In this document: one piece after another, positions 9,034 to 21,029 of the stretch
How the letters are laid out: each line of letters begins with the position of its first letter
Numbering within the stretch: position 1 is the stretch's first letter
Assembly (NCBI RefSeq): GCF_018736065.1
Contig: NZ_CP076128.1
Span: forward strand, 2,480,001 to 2,544,000
DNA length: 64,000 nucleotides
Reading direction: 5' to 3'
DNA from: Flammeovirga kamogawensis
Lineage (GTDB): Bacteria; Bacteroidota; Bacteroidia; Cytophagales; Flammeovirgaceae
Program-made: the position numbers and the translations under genes
The notes under the pieces: model-generated
The model's database searches: none
What the model was told of the DNA's origin: nothing
What the model saw: the letters and a program-made list of their open reading frames with translations, nothing else

Positions 9034-9060
9034 GTAACGCAATGTTACGAGGGGTAACGC
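9034..9060. promoter_or_regulatory. candidate operator (GTAACGC repeats)
   Basis: The stretch holds an inverted repeat GTAAC-N5-GTTAC (9034-9048) followed by a second GTAACGC (9054-9060), exactly 20 bp from the first in direct orientation. A further GTAACG lies at 8956-8961. It sits between the regulator stop and the lipoprotein start, so it may be a regulator binding site for the lipoprotein gene. Seen by eye only. Confidence 0.35.
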
Positions 9061-9063
9061 GAT

Positions 9064-10470
9064 TTATATAATTTGAGTAACATATGTAGGGTGACACCAA
9101 AGGCTCAGTAGTTTTTGGGGGTGCTCTATAAACGAAGGTGTACTTTCTTCTAAAATGGTTTTGAAGCGTGCTCTTTGAGTCTTGGTTTTTGATAACTTAC
9201 TTAGTAAAAATAAATTGAAGAAATATAAGTGGTCTTCTAATCTTTTAAGCAGCTCATCACTTACTTCTTCTTTTCTTAAAAGTGCTAAAAAGGCTTCAAA
9301 CGAAATACATGCTGACGGTAACTTATCCGTTACAGACATCACTTGCTCCTTTTTTTGCATAAAGCCTTTTGTGTCTCCAAAATAGCCTAGAAGTAATAAT
9401 TCTTGGATTTCTGTTTCATAATGCTTCCCCTCTATCGCTAATAATTTCTCGAAAAGCTTTTGTGCATTTTCTTGTTTGCCCTTATAGATTTCACTCCAAA
9501 TTTTTTCGGCCAAGAAATCTGCCGTTTCCAAGTTATATAACTTAAATAACTCTTCTGCTTTTTCTAAACCATTAGGGAAATTCAATACGTTATACTGATA
9601 ATCTATATGGTAATATTTTATCAGAATTGATGCAACGAAAGAGCTTTTTGTCTGCCCTAGCACTTTTTCTAACTTCGTGATAAGTTCTCCTATAAACTCC
9701 ATCCATCCTTTCTCTAAAACTATCTCTTCGAACGCTATAAATGTACTTATCCATTTCAAACTTTCTACCTGATCTATCTCCTTCTCAAGTAGTCCATAAG
9801 GACCATCTATTAGTAGTTGCGTAAAAACTATAAGATCATTTAAATTGCTTAATTCTTTAGTAATTGGAAAGCTCTTTTCTAAAATTCCATGTTGGTTTCT
9901 GTCTTTTATAATTAAACCTAATTCGTTCTTATTTTTAAATGTAGAAACATAGAAATCTGCATCTAAAGCATCTGTAACTTTAAAGAAGTTTGTTCTTAAA
10001 AAGCGAGATGATAATACTTCTTTAAAATAGTTAGATTGCTTTTCTTCATTATTTTCAAAACTATATAAAGGTGAAATATGAAGTTTAGGAAACTCATAGG
10101 CAGTTCCTGTTGGTAATACAGTTTTCTTTGCTTTTAAATCAGTTACTTTTTCTGAAATACGGGGCTTATAACTTCCTCTAGGAATTGTAATGACAGCATC
10201 TTCTTTTGTTCCTTCTTGCAAATAAAATTTTGATAAAAGAACACGCAACCTCCCTATTTGTACTCTTACTATTGGGTCTAAAGACGGATCGAAATGTTCC
10301 TCTCTATCAAACACCTCTAAAGCAATGGTATAAGAAGAAAAATCACTTTCCTCTCCATCATAATATTTAGAAATAAGATAATTAAGGAGTGCTTTAGCTC
10401 TAAAAGAAGAGACAAAAACTTCGCTCTCTATTATCTTTTTAAGTGTTTGTTCAATTTGTACCTTTTCCAT
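9064..10470 (-). CDS. winged-helix regulator with C-terminal TPR-like region
   Basis: A 468-residue protein without signal peptide. Residues ~1-105 match the DNA-binding-like domain found at the N-terminus of many TPR or adenylate-cyclase fusion proteins: AKALLNYLISKYYDG, YTIALEVFDREEHFDP and SLDPIVRVQIGRLRVLLSKF, then ITIPRGSYKP. The remaining ~360 residues are helical and TPR-like, with no catalytic motif. The probable role is a cytoplasmic transcription factor. Its nearest partner is the W-repeat lipoprotein gene 86 bp downstream, with GTAACGC repeats in between. The signal it senses is unknown. Confidence 0.7.
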   Translation of the reverse strand: MEKVQIEQTLKKIIESEVFVSSFRAKALLNYLISKYYDGEESDFSSYTIALEVFDREEHFDPSLDPIVRVQIGRLRVLLSKFYLQEGTKEDAVITIPRGSYKPRISEKVTDLKAKKTVLPTGTAYEFPKLHISPLYSFENNEEKQSNYFKEVLSSRFLRTNFFKVTDALDADFYVSTFKNKNELGLIIKDRNQHGILEKSFPITKELSNLNDLIVFTQLLIDGPYGLLEKEIDQVESLKWISTFIAFEEIVLEKGWMEFIGELITKLEKVLGQTKSSFVASILIKYYHIDYQYNVLNFPNGLEKAEELFKLYNLETADFLAEKIWSEIYKGKQENAQKLFEKLLAIEGKHYETEIQELLLLGYFGDTKGFMQKKEQVMSVTDKLPSACISFEAFLALLRKEEVSDELLKRLEDHLYFFNLFLLSKLSKTKTQRARFKTILEESTPSFIEHPQKLLSLWCHPTYVTQII

Positions 10471-10532
10471 CTTATATTTTTTAGATAAGGGAAGATAATA
10501 AAAATAATACCTACACTTATTCTAAAACAGAA

Positions 10533-10563
10533 AAAACCTAGTCATATAATACGACTAGGTTTT
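10533..10563 (-). terminator. terminator after GH97 gene
   Basis: Perfect 11-bp stem AAAACCTAGTC / GACTAGGTTTT (10533-10543, 10553-10563) with a T run on the minus strand, about 70 bp after the GH97 stop. It separates GH97 from the winged-helix regulator gene. Confidence 0.8.
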
Positions 10564-10631
10564 CCTTCTTTACGTTTCGAATTTCAAACATTAGCAATAC
10601 GCTAACACCTGATGACTTTTGACCGAAATCG

Positions 10632-12791
<2,160 letters not shown>

Positions 12792-12805
12792 TCATTTCGA
12801 TAGTA

Positions 12806-12813
12806 CAAACATA
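12806..12813 (-). promoter_or_regulatory. candidate -7 element for GH97 gene
   Basis: On the minus strand this reads TATGTTTG, a match to the Bacteroidota TAnnTTTG element, 33 bp before the GH97 start. A convincing -33 TTTG at standard distance is not seen. Confidence 0.35.
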
Positions 12814-12978
12814 CGGCAAACAAAAGTGTAGAACTAACACAAGTTGTTAAAAAGTAGTAGAATAATACACTTAAAACACTATATATCAATCAAATAACAC
12901 ACAGCAACAAAGCATAAAAAGTAGTGATATTTTAATAATAAAAATACAAACACAATCACATAACTCTATACAATAGCT

Positions 12979-14655
12979 TTAAATTTCTTTTAATTTATCT
13001 TCAAATTGCTCTCTTTCTACTATTGTATTGTTTCTTGCCTTGGTTCTGTAGTTATATATTGTAGTAATAGAATATCTTAAAAACTCTGCTATCTGAGTGC
13101 TTTCATCAATACCTAATCGTACTAATGCAAATACACGAAGTTCTGTATTAAGTAATTCACTTTTCTTTAAAATGATTTTGGCTTCAGGTTGCATCAAATG
13201 GTTATAATCTGCTACAAAATTAGGGTATAATTTAAGAAACGATTCGTCAAAATCTTTATAAAAAAGCTTCAATTCTTGATCTACCACTTCTTTAGATTTC
13301 AATAGTTTTAAAATATCTTCTTTCGTTCCTTTATTCCCTTTGCGTAATAATTGTTTTCGGTAATCATCCATTTTTCCAATGTACATAGAACACAGTTTTA
13401 GGTACCTTGCAATAGATTCTTCTTGTATGTTATTTACACTCTTTAAAGCAAGATTAGCCGAAGCCACTTTATCATTACTTTCTTTTAACTGCTCGTTTAG
13501 TAAATGTAATTTGGTATTGGCATCTACTACTTGCTTATTAGATGACTGTAATTTTCCTTTCTGCTTTTGGATAAAAAAGATAGCAAAAAATAAGACCACT
13601 GATAGAAGGCTTACAACCGTAATAAAAATCTTCATGTTGGTACGCGTTCTCGTTTGATTCTCTTGATAAGCGTGATCTATTACAGGTAAAATTTCTAACA
13701 CTTCATATTGTCTTAATTGGGTGTTACTCTCCACGGCATCTTCTAATGCTACTTTTAAATAAGTATTTGCTCTTTGGATTTCGTTAATTTTAAAAAGTGC
13801 AAGTGCCAATTCTCTTAATGCTGCATGCTCTTTAATACCGTTCTGAATATCAGATCTTGCAGATAAAATTAAGTAATTAATCTTTTTCTGCTCGTTCCCC
13901 ATTCTTCCATAAGCATCTGCCAATGCGTAAGCTGTTGGTGCATATACTCTATCTTTTTCTTTTAAGTTGCTCAATAGGCTTTCTAGTACTTCTACCGCTT
14001 TTTTATAAGCACCTTTATCTTTTAATAACTCTGCATTTGTTAGTAAATAAGATAGACTTCCTTTTTTGTCTACCCTTAAAATTCCTTCTTCGTAGTATCG
14101 CCATTCTTTTTTATATTGATTAGATACGCCAGATGTATTTCTTAAAGATAATAATGTATTATAAAGTTGAGCATTGATAGCATAGTACTCACTTAAAAAA
14201 TTAGGGCTTAGTTGTTCATCTCTGTAATTGTCTAATATTGCTATTGCTTCATGATACAAGCCTACAAGAATATAGGTTTGAGACAATAGAAGCTCTGATG
14301 CAATCAGTTTATTTTTATCGTTTAAAGACTTAGACAATTGATGTACAGACCGTGCATAAGTTAACGCTGAGTCTGAATTATAAGGAAGATACTTCTTTGC
14401 TAAAAGTAACATTAATTCGTACTTCACTGCTCCTTTTTTCTCTACTTGCAATTGCTCTTTAAGAATATCTATTTGATTGAGACGTTTTTGGAAATAAGTC
14501 TCTCTTTGAGAAAGATAGATATCTAGTTCGGTAAAATCATAGTTATCTTGTGCATACACATTTGTACAAACAGTACTACAACAAACTAAAAATAATACTA
14601 TTAAGCAGTGGATCTTCATTTTCATTTTCTTCATGTACTTAACAAAAGTACTCAT
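12979..14655 (-). CDS. SusR-like membrane regulator (TPR, TM, DUF6377-type HTH)
   Basis: Up to 558 residues. Four ATGs lie within the first 13 codons. The signal peptide (KIHCLIVLFLVCCSTVC) makes codons 8-13 the more likely starts. Residues ~37-330 are a TPR-rich region outside the membrane. 343-363 is the membrane anchor, 365-410 a coiled coil, and the C-terminus (~500-545) an HTH with ELRVFALVRLGIDESTQIAE and RYSITTIYNYRTKARN. This order is that of the starch regulator SusR and DUF6377 proteins, which sense maltooligosaccharides and activate sus genes. Lying between GH97 and the GH13 amylase, it is the probable activator of both. Ligand and binding site are not shown by the sequence. Confidence 0.8.
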   Translation of the reverse strand: MSTFVKYMKKMKMKIHCLIVLFLVCCSTVCTNVYAQDNYDFTELDIYLSQRETYFQKRLNQIDILKEQLQVEKKGAVKYELMLLLAKKYLPYNSDSALTYARSVHQLSKSLNDKNKLIASELLLSQTYILVGLYHEAIAILDNYRDEQLSPNFLSEYYAINAQLYNTLLSLRNTSGVSNQYKKEWRYYEEGILRVDKKGSLSYLLTNAELLKDKGAYKKAVEVLESLLSNLKEKDRVYAPTAYALADAYGRMGNEQKKINYLILSARSDIQNGIKEHAALRELALALFKINEIQRANTYLKVALEDAVESNTQLRQYEVLEILPVIDHAYQENQTRTRTNMKIFITVVSLLSVVLFFAIFFIQKQKGKLQSSNKQVVDANTKLHLLNEQLKESNDKVASANLALKSVNNIQEESIARYLKLCSMYIGKMDDYRKQLLRKGNKGTKEDILKLLKSKEVVDQELKLFYKDFDESFLKLYPNFVADYNHLMQPEAKIILKKSELLNTELRVFALVRLGIDESTQIAEFLRYSITTIYNYRTKARNNTIVEREQFEDKLKEI

Positions 14656-14679
14656 TAATTAGTTAATAACATTTTGTCG

Positions 14680-14706
14680 TAAAAAAAAGACCTTATTAAG
14701 GTCTTA
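14680..14706 (-). terminator. terminator between amylase and SusR-like gene
   Basis: AAGACCTT-ATT-AAGGTCTT (14688-14706) with an eight-base A run (14681-14688) that reads as a T tract on the minus strand. It lies 400 bp past the amylase stop and only 25 bp before the SusR-like start, so it should stop read-through into the regulator. Confidence 0.65.
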
Positions 14707-14804
14707 TTTATATAGAATTTCAGTTGCTAATCTTCTAATTATATGTATATGTCAATCTCTGTTCATCTGAGACTCAAAATCGTAGTTTTAGTTTTCATAA
14801 ATTA

Positions 14805-14834
14805 CCTGTAAGTATATCTAAATATACTTACAGG
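14805..14834. repeat. long hairpin without T tract
   Basis: Perfect 13-bp inverted repeat CCTGTAAGTATAT / ATATACTTACAGG with a four-base CTAA loop, 281 bp past the amylase stop. It lacks a T run on either strand. It could be an mRNA 3'-stabilising hairpin or a protein-binding palindrome. Confidence 0.6.
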
Positions 14835-15114
14835 ATAATTTAAAATTAGATGAATAATAAGTGCTTGTTCTTTAGTTCTTGTTATACAAGAAGGTTGATT
14901 TTTTAGGAAAGAAAATACTCTCTTTCTTAAAATACCTTAGTTATTCATAGTTCATTTTCATACTTAATAGACAGTTACAATTCTAAGGTAAAATTGGATT
15001 TATAGCGTACCACAGTAGTATAAATGCGTACCACCTTATAAAATGACGCTAGAACAAGCATAAAAACAGGAAAGAAACACCTTTTACAGTTCTTCTTCCC
15101 TATCTATAATTTTA

Positions 15115-18100
15115 TTATTTTTTAAGAATTTTCTTCACATAGATCTGATCTCCTGTACTTACTTTTAATAAATACAACCCAGACTTCAATTGGATATTAT
15201 CTACAGTAAAACTGTGTCTACCTTTAAGAAGGTTTTCTGTGATTGGCTCCATTACTTCTTGTCCATTTAGGTTAATCATTTGCAGTACTACATTAGTATC
15301 AGAAAGTAGTTTTAAAGAAACTGTAAATTTATTCTGAATTTCTGTAGGATAAATTAGTAACTCACTTGCTAAGTCTAAAGTAGTAGTTGTTGTTCTTCCG
15401 TTACTAGACTCAGGGTTTGAATTATACCATACTCCATCCATGTACCAACCTTCAGAAGATCTTGTTAAATCTCCTGTTTGATTACCATTTCCATCATGGA
15501 ATAATACATTTGCTGAAGATACATTTTCGATAGTGTAAGAATACCATCCATTCCCATCTGCAACCATTGCAACACCAGGCCAAGCTGATGAACTTCCATC
15601 CGATGCATTCCAGTAATGCATTTTAGGAGTAGACCACGTAGTTTTTAAATGAATAGTTAAACCATCTACCGGAAGTACTACAGGTTCTTGATCGTACCAA
15701 ACACCCTCTTTGTACCAACCATTTTTATCTCTGCTCATATCTGCCGTCTGACCATTTGTGCCATGGAACAAGATATTACTCGATGTTACATTTTCAGGGA
15801 ATTGGAATTTATACCATCCATTTTCCATTGACATGCTTACACCCGGCCATGTAGAACTTGCAAAAGCACCTGTTGGTTCAGCACTCCAATGATGGATATA
15901 CTCGTAACCTTGTGTATAAACTGTAAATCCACCTTGCACTTCTTCTACCACAAAACTTGCACTCACAACTGCCGATGCATTTAATGTGTCATCTTGTGCA
16001 AACGCTTTAATCGTCATGCTTTCTGTTACAGTTAACGCTACAGATGTTTGTGCACTTGCAGAAGAAACCGTAGGCGTAGAACCATCCAATGTATAATAAA
16101 TAGTTGGTGTACTGTCTTTATCATCAGAAGCAGATAATGTTACCGTACCCGAACCTGAGAATGTTGCTCCATTTGGAGAAATAGTAATTGATGGAGCTAC
16201 TGTATCTGGTGTTGGTGTAGGGTTTGGAATCCATCCGTTATCATACCAAACATCTCCGGCAACACCCATTTCGTCTCCCGTTATTTTTGTAGCACCACAA
16301 AGTAAAATCAGGTTAGTTGATGTAGCACCTTCAATAGTGTACTCGTAAAAACCAGGATAATCAGAAGAAACCATCATTGCTTTACCTGGCCATGCAGTAG
16401 CATCTACTCCATCGTTCGCCCAAAAATAAATAGATGGGTTTGTACAATCTGTTTTAAAATATACAGTCATTCCTTCTACATCAGGAATTACAGGAATTGT
16501 ATAAGAAGTTGTCACTTCGTTTGATGTTCCTGCGTTGTTTACTGCTACTGCTTTTAATGTAATTACATCTCCTTCAGCTCCTGTAAATGTAACTGTACTT
16601 GTATAAAGTGTACTTGATGTTGTAGGAGCACTTCCGTCTAACGTATAATAAATTACACCATTTTGTGTAGCAGACAATGTAGCTGTATTATTTGCTGTTG
16701 ATAATGATAATACTGGTGGAGTTTGAGGTTCTGGTTCACAATCTGGACATGTACTATGCCAAGTTGTTCCATCATACCAACCGTTTGATGACCTAGACAA
16801 ATCATCTGATTTACTTCCTCCGTTATCACTAAATAATAAGTTAACAGATTCTGTAGCCTCAAATACATATTTAAACCATCCATTACCAATATCTTCCATT
16901 ACTGGACCAGGCCATGCACTTGGCGTTAATGCTCCAACAGGTACTTCAGACCAATAATGTACATTTGCGGCACTCCAATTAGATGGTTTCTTAAAGTAAA
17001 CTTCTAAACCTTCTACTTCTCCAATTCTATACGATAGTGTAGTTACATCAGAAAGATTTCCATCTGTATCTTTTGCCATCGCTTTAATATCCATATCTTC
17101 AGTTACAGCAATCTGAGAAGAATACACCGCACTGTTTTGTGTTGGCAAACTACCATCTGTAGTATAATAAACAGTGTAAGGTCCACCTGCTCCTAAAGTT
17201 GCAGAAAGAGAAACATTTACTGGATTATCATAACGTTTTGGCTCTGGAGATGCTGTTACAAATGGTTTACTTGGTCCGCCTTCTCCTGCTTGGAAGAAAC
17301 CAACACCATTACCACCAATCATACCAGGACCATTTAATACATAAATTGATGCAGAAGCAGACTCAACTGTTGTTGTTAAAGTTCCGTTTGTTACGGCATA
17401 TTCTTTACCTGTTACAGCATCTCTATACGTACCGTTTGTTAAACCCGAAAAGTTAAAAGTTGCAGCACCATCTTTTGCTAATCCTACTGCTACTTCGCTG
17501 TTACCATGTTTACGAACATAACCAACTCCGTTACCACTTGTAGAACCATCCCAACGCCATTCTCCTTTTTGTAAAGCAGGAACAGCAGATCTAATGGCAT
17601 TTAACTTTTTAATATGCTGATAGATCTTATGACTTGGCGCTTGGTCCATTACATCACCATAATACGCTCTACCAGTTTCGTTAATCGACTTTTTAATTCC
17701 TTGAGCATCATGAATATCAGCAAAAGCACCCGACATAAAACGCATTTCTGTTCCATAATATACAATTGGAATACCTCTCCAAGTAAACATGAAATTTAAA
17801 CATGCAGCAAGGTTTTCGTCTGTTCCTCCGTAACGTTTATTCCAATCGTTGTTTGGCCCAAAATCATGGTTATCTAACCACAATAAGTTAGTAGAAGGAT
17901 CAGCATATAAATGATCGTAACGATCTGCTGCTTTTACACCCGAAAAGCTTTCTCCATATTCAAATGGGCCATGAAAACTTGCCTCAGCGTAAAAATCAAG
18001 TACTGCCATTCCCGATGGTTCTGATGCATTAGTTGCTCCTCTCCAAGTATACCAGTGCGGGTTAATTGCTTCTTCTTGATGTAATTCATGACGTTTTTGT

Positions 18101-19098
18101 GCCACTTCACCAAAAATAAATAAGTCTGGGTTGATTGCCTTAAATGCATCTAAGAAGTATAAAACATCTTCTTTACTCATATGTTTGATGGTATCCCAAC
18201 GGAAAGCATCAACACCCATATTAATAAAAGTAGCATAAGCATTTACTAAATACTCTCTAACTTCTGGGCTTGCAGTATTTAAATCTGGTGTATCTCCTGC
18301 TAAAGCTCTATTGTATAAGTTTTCTGTATCGTCCCACCCTTGAGCAAAACCATTTCCACTTTGGTGGTACCAATCTGCATCTGTAGTGTTTACATAAGAA
18401 ATTGTACTTGGCCAATTATATAAGGCTAAATCCTCATTATAAGGTGCTGGCAATGCAGGTATATTCGCTCTACTCCAAATTAAACCATCATCTGGGTTAG
18501 GTGTTAAACCATCGTATTCCCAATTTGGATTAGGCTGTAACGGATTACCGTCTTTATCCTGTCCCCAAACTGATGCAGTATCTGTATTGTACTTAATTTC
18601 GGCATGTCCTTTTATACCAAAACGACCTGCGTGATTAGTGACAACATCCAAAACAATTTTCATATCACGAGCATGGCACTCATCAATTAAATCTTGAAAA
18701 GTTGCCCCTGGTGATTCTAAACGAGGATCTACTTTTGTGAAATCATACGCATGGTAACCATGGTAATCTAAAGGACTCCAGTTTTGTACAATTGGCGTAA
18801 TCCATATTGCTGTAAAACCTAAGTCTTTGATGTAGTCAAGCTTTTCGATTAACCCCTTAAAATCACCTTTCCAAGTGACATCATTTGGATCTGTAATAGC
18901 TGGGTTAACCTCTGGATCTGGATTATAAGACGACCATTCATTTGGTACATTATTTCCTGGATCACCATCAAAGAAACGAGTGGTCATTAAGAAATAGATT
19001 GATTCTTCTCTAAAATCTACTTGTGCAAAAAGATTGGAAGACGAGAGTACCAAAAAGGTAATCCACCCTAACAGTAATTTAGTAATTTTCATTTTCAT
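15115..19098 (-). CDS. secreted multi-modular GH13 alpha-amylase with T9SS tail
   Basis: A 1327-residue protein with signal peptide (1-25). The GH13 barrel (~28-590) has all three catalytic acids: nucleophile Asp302 in DAFRWDTIKH, acid/base Glu331 in FIFGEVAQ, and Asp412 in LLWLDNHDFG. Three chitobiase-C-like Ig domains (~613-692, 794-868, 967-1052) alternate with starch-binding modules of CBM26 type (~697-789, 877-957, 1057-1138, 1146-1228). Each module carries an AWPG or TWPG motif, a GWY/GFY strand and, mostly, a WY-DG-W ending. Residues ~1247-1327 are a type A T9SS sorting domain (LLIYPTEIQNKFTVSL, GLYLLKVSTGDQ, VKKILKK). It should be exported to the cell surface or medium to cut starch, feeding the GH97 enzyme. 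Confidence 0.95.
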   Translation of the reverse strand: MKMKITKLLLGWITFLVLSSSNLFAQVDFREESIYFLMTTRFFDGDPGNNVPNEWSSYNPDPEVNPAITDPNDVTWKGDFKGLIEKLDYIKDLGFTAIWITPIVQNWSPLDYHGYHAYDFTKVDPRLESPGATFQDLIDECHARDMKIVLDVVTNHAGRFGIKGHAEIKYNTDTASVWGQDKDGNPLQPNPNWEYDGLTPNPDDGLIWSRANIPALPAPYNEDLALYNWPSTISYVNTTDADWYHQSGNGFAQGWDDTENLYNRALAGDTPDLNTASPEVREYLVNAYATFINMGVDAFRWDTIKHMSKEDVLYFLDAFKAINPDLFIFGEVAQKRHELHQEEAINPHWYTWRGATNASEPSGMAVLDFYAEASFHGPFEYGESFSGVKAADRYDHLYADPSTNLLWLDNHDFGPNNDWNKRYGGTDENLAACLNFMFTWRGIPIVYYGTEMRFMSGAFADIHDAQGIKKSINETGRAYYGDVMDQAPSHKIYQHIKKLNAIRSAVPALQKGEWRWDGSTSGNGVGYVRKHGNSEVAVGLAKDGAATFNFSGLTNGTYRDAVTGKEYAVTNGTLTTTVESASASIYVLNGPGMIGGNGVGFFQAGEGGPSKPFVTASPEPKRYDNPVNVSLSATLGAGGPYTVYYTTDGSLPTQNSAVYSSQIAVTEDMDIKAMAKDTDGNLSDVTTLSYRIGEVEGLEVYFKKPSNWSAANVHYWSEVPVGALTPSAWPGPVMEDIGNGWFKYVFEATESVNLLFSDNGGSKSDDLSRSSNGWYDGTTWHSTCPDCEPEPQTPPVLSLSTANNTATLSATQNGVIYYTLDGSAPTTSSTLYTSTVTFTGAEGDVITLKAVAVNNAGTSNEVTTSYTIPVIPDVEGMTVYFKTDCTNPSIYFWANDGVDATAWPGKAMMVSSDYPGFYEYTIEGATSTNLILLCGATKITGDEMGVAGDVWYDNGWIPNPTPTPDTVAPSITISPNGATFSGSGTVTLSASDDKDSTPTIYYTLDGSTPTVSSASAQTSVALTVTESMTIKAFAQDDTLNASAVVSASFVVEEVQGGFTVYTQGYEYIHHWSAEPTGAFASSTWPGVSMSMENGWYKFQFPENVTSSNILFHGTNGQTADMSRDKNGWYKEGVWYDQEPVVLPVDGLTIHLKTTWSTPKMHYWNASDGSSSAWPGVAMVADGNGWYSYTIENVSSANVLFHDGNGNQTGDLTRSSEGWYMDGVWYNSNPESSNGRTTTTTLDLASELLIYPTEIQNKFTVSLKLLSDTNVVLQMINLNGQEVMEPITENLLKGRHSFTVDNIQLKSGLYLLKVSTGDQIYVKKILKK

Positions 19099-19375
19099 AC
19101 TTTAATTGAGTACTAGTTGTAATGTTTTGAAGTAAAGGATGATGTTAGTCGTTTAGAGTACGGTGACACAAGAATAGAGAATTCCTTATTTATTGTCGTT
19201 CCAACACTTAATTAATAGGTAAACACAAGTAATGGCACGGGTAAGTTTATAAGGCGCTACCTATAAAACAGTAAACATTAGATTGGTCTTAATTAGGTGT
19301 ACAATGAAACTTTTTCGGAAATCATCATGCTAGGAGTATCGTTTTACTAAGTATAATCATCTAAAAAAGTACACT

Positions 19376-20908
19376 ATGAAAAATCTATTTACTACTATTA
19401 TTAGTTTTATTCTTATTGCTATTTTAGCCGCTTCTTGTAATAGTAATCAAGACGATGCTCTTTCTACACCAGACCAAAGTCCTGTAGAAGTAAAAGACTT
19501 TGCTTTATATTCTTTTGAAGACATTATTAATAGTGGTTTACTTCAAATAGAAAAAGATGAAAAAGGAAATACGGTTGTAAAAATTAATCTTCACTCTCCT
19601 GCTACTGAAGATTTATCGGTAGTTGTAAACTCAGGCGAGTTTGGAGAGGCGAATCCTTCTACTTTAATCACTTTAAATAGTATTACAACAGGGGAATCTA
19701 CATCAGCATCTATAGTGAGTAGTTTTGATAATGGAAGTGCCATTAGCTACGAAGAACTATTAGCATTAGATGCTCATATCATTGTTCAAAATTCAATAAG
19801 CCCTATCCACTTTACACAATTAGGGGATGCTCAATTTATTGATAACCAAAAAAGAGAATATGCACTTTCTGGTTCTTTAGAAGGAAATATAAAATTTTTA
19901 CCAAAAGAAAATGGTATAATGCTTACAGTTGTTCAGTTAAATAAACCTGCTGAGTCAGCAATGAACCCTAGAATTATAAGTGGTTCTGCTTTGGAAGCAA
20001 AAGAATCAGAAATTTTAAGTAATCTTCAACCAATTTTAGAAGGTACAACTGTGTCATATACTAATATTGACCAGTTTGCTACACCTTCAGCTATTAAAAA
20101 TGGGTATTTAAATATTTCTAATAGCAATAAAGAGGTAGTAAGTAAAACAGATATTGGAGGAAATACTTTAACAGGAAATTCAATTAGTTATACACTAATT
20201 CATGATAATAACGCTGATATAGTAGGAACATTTACTTTAGAAGAAAGAGAAAATGGTTTTTCTTTAGCTTCTGTAGAAATGACAGGAAAACACACTACAG
20301 ATCAGGATCTTGATGTTACATTAAGAACTCAAAACTTTGCTACTGGGCAAGGTACAGTTGTAGATTCGTTATTTAAATATAGATACGAAAATGGCATTCA
20401 ATATAAAGATGTGAGGTATATTAAAAACAATACAGATCAAGAAATCTCTTATACTGAATTACTAAATAATCAATATAATGTTTTTATGGCAACTAGCTCT
20501 CACTATTGGGCTAAAGTTGATATTGGAACAGCTGCAAAGACAGTCCAAACAACTGTGATTCAATTAAATGACATTTCAAATGGTTATTCTTTTGGTACTG
20601 TAACATTAACAGAAAGAATTGATAAAACAACAGTTGCTGTAGTAAAGTTATATACTAACTCTTCTGTTGGTACAAAAACTTTAAACCTTGATTTATATAC
20701 TACTAATAATGTAAAACTTGGTGAGCTGTATGCTGAAGGTGGAATGGTAAAAGTATCATCAACTATTTCTGAAACTAGTCAGCTAAATATTTTATCTAAT
20801 GTTGACGGTATAGGATTAAACTATGCTAGTTTAAATACAGAAAAATTTCATGTAAAAATTACTGATAGATACGATAGTAATAAGATTTACGCAACTGGTA
20901 AAAGGTAA
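19376..20908 (+). CDS. hypothetical repeat-containing lipoprotein
   Basis: A 510-residue protein with a lipoprotein signal ending in LAASC (Cys21). The mature part is beta-rich and built from three to four diverged repeats. A unit with a G-(F/I)-x-L-x-x-V-x-(L/M) strand recurs in NGIMLTVVQLNKP, NGFSLASVEMTGK and NGYSFGTVTLTER. Each is followed by a segment ending in (I/V)SY(T/E)ELL or SYTNI. No catalytic motif or known family is recognised. It is divergent from the amylase across a 277-bp spacer and has its own terminator. A surface role in starch handling is only suggested by position. Confidence 0.65.
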   Translation: MKNLFTTIISFILIAILAASCNSNQDDALSTPDQSPVEVKDFALYSFEDIINSGLLQIEKDEKGNTVVKINLHSPATEDLSVVVNSGEFGEANPSTLITLNSITTGESTSASIVSSFDNGSAISYEELLALDAHIIVQNSISPIHFTQLGDAQFIDNQKREYALSGSLEGNIKFLPKENGIMLTVVQLNKPAESAMNPRIISGSALEAKESEILSNLQPILEGTTVSYTNIDQFATPSAIKNGYLNISNSNKEVVSKTDIGGNTLTGNSISYTLIHDNNADIVGTFTLEERENGFSLASVEMTGKHTTDQDLDVTLRTQNFATGQGTVVDSLFKYRYENGIQYKDVRYIKNNTDQEISYTELLNNQYNVFMATSSHYWAKVDIGTAAKTVQTTVIQLNDISNGYSFGTVTLTERIDKTTVAVVKLYTNSSVGTKTLNLDLYTTNNVKLGELYAEGGMVKVSSTISETSQLNILSNVDGIGLNYASLNTEKFHVKITDRYDSNKIYATGKR

Positions 20909-20927
20909 TTTTAATATCTAAATATTT

Positions 20928-20968
20928 AAAGACAGGTTCCCCTCATTCGAGAGTAGCCTGTCTTTTTT
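20928..20968 (+). terminator. terminator after repeat lipoprotein gene
   Basis: Stem AAAGACAGG / CCTGTCTTT (20928-20936, 20957-20965) followed by TTT, 19 bp after the stop. Confidence 0.8.
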
Positions 20969-21029
20969 ATTACTATTGTACTTATTTGAAATATTCAGTG
21001 ATATGAAACACTCCCTATAATTGTATAGA

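Larger units (their letters stand above)
14656..15114. other. 459-bp spacer between SusR-like gene and amylase
   Basis: No gene is seen. The spacer contains a terminator next to the regulator start and a strong 13-bp hairpin at 14805-14834, both described separately. The rest is AT-rich with no conserved reading frame. Confidence 0.6.

Noticed and set aside
17199-17456. 85-residue plus-strand frame within the amylase gene
   Set aside because: It is a low-complexity Leu/His/Gln antisense shadow of the coding strand.
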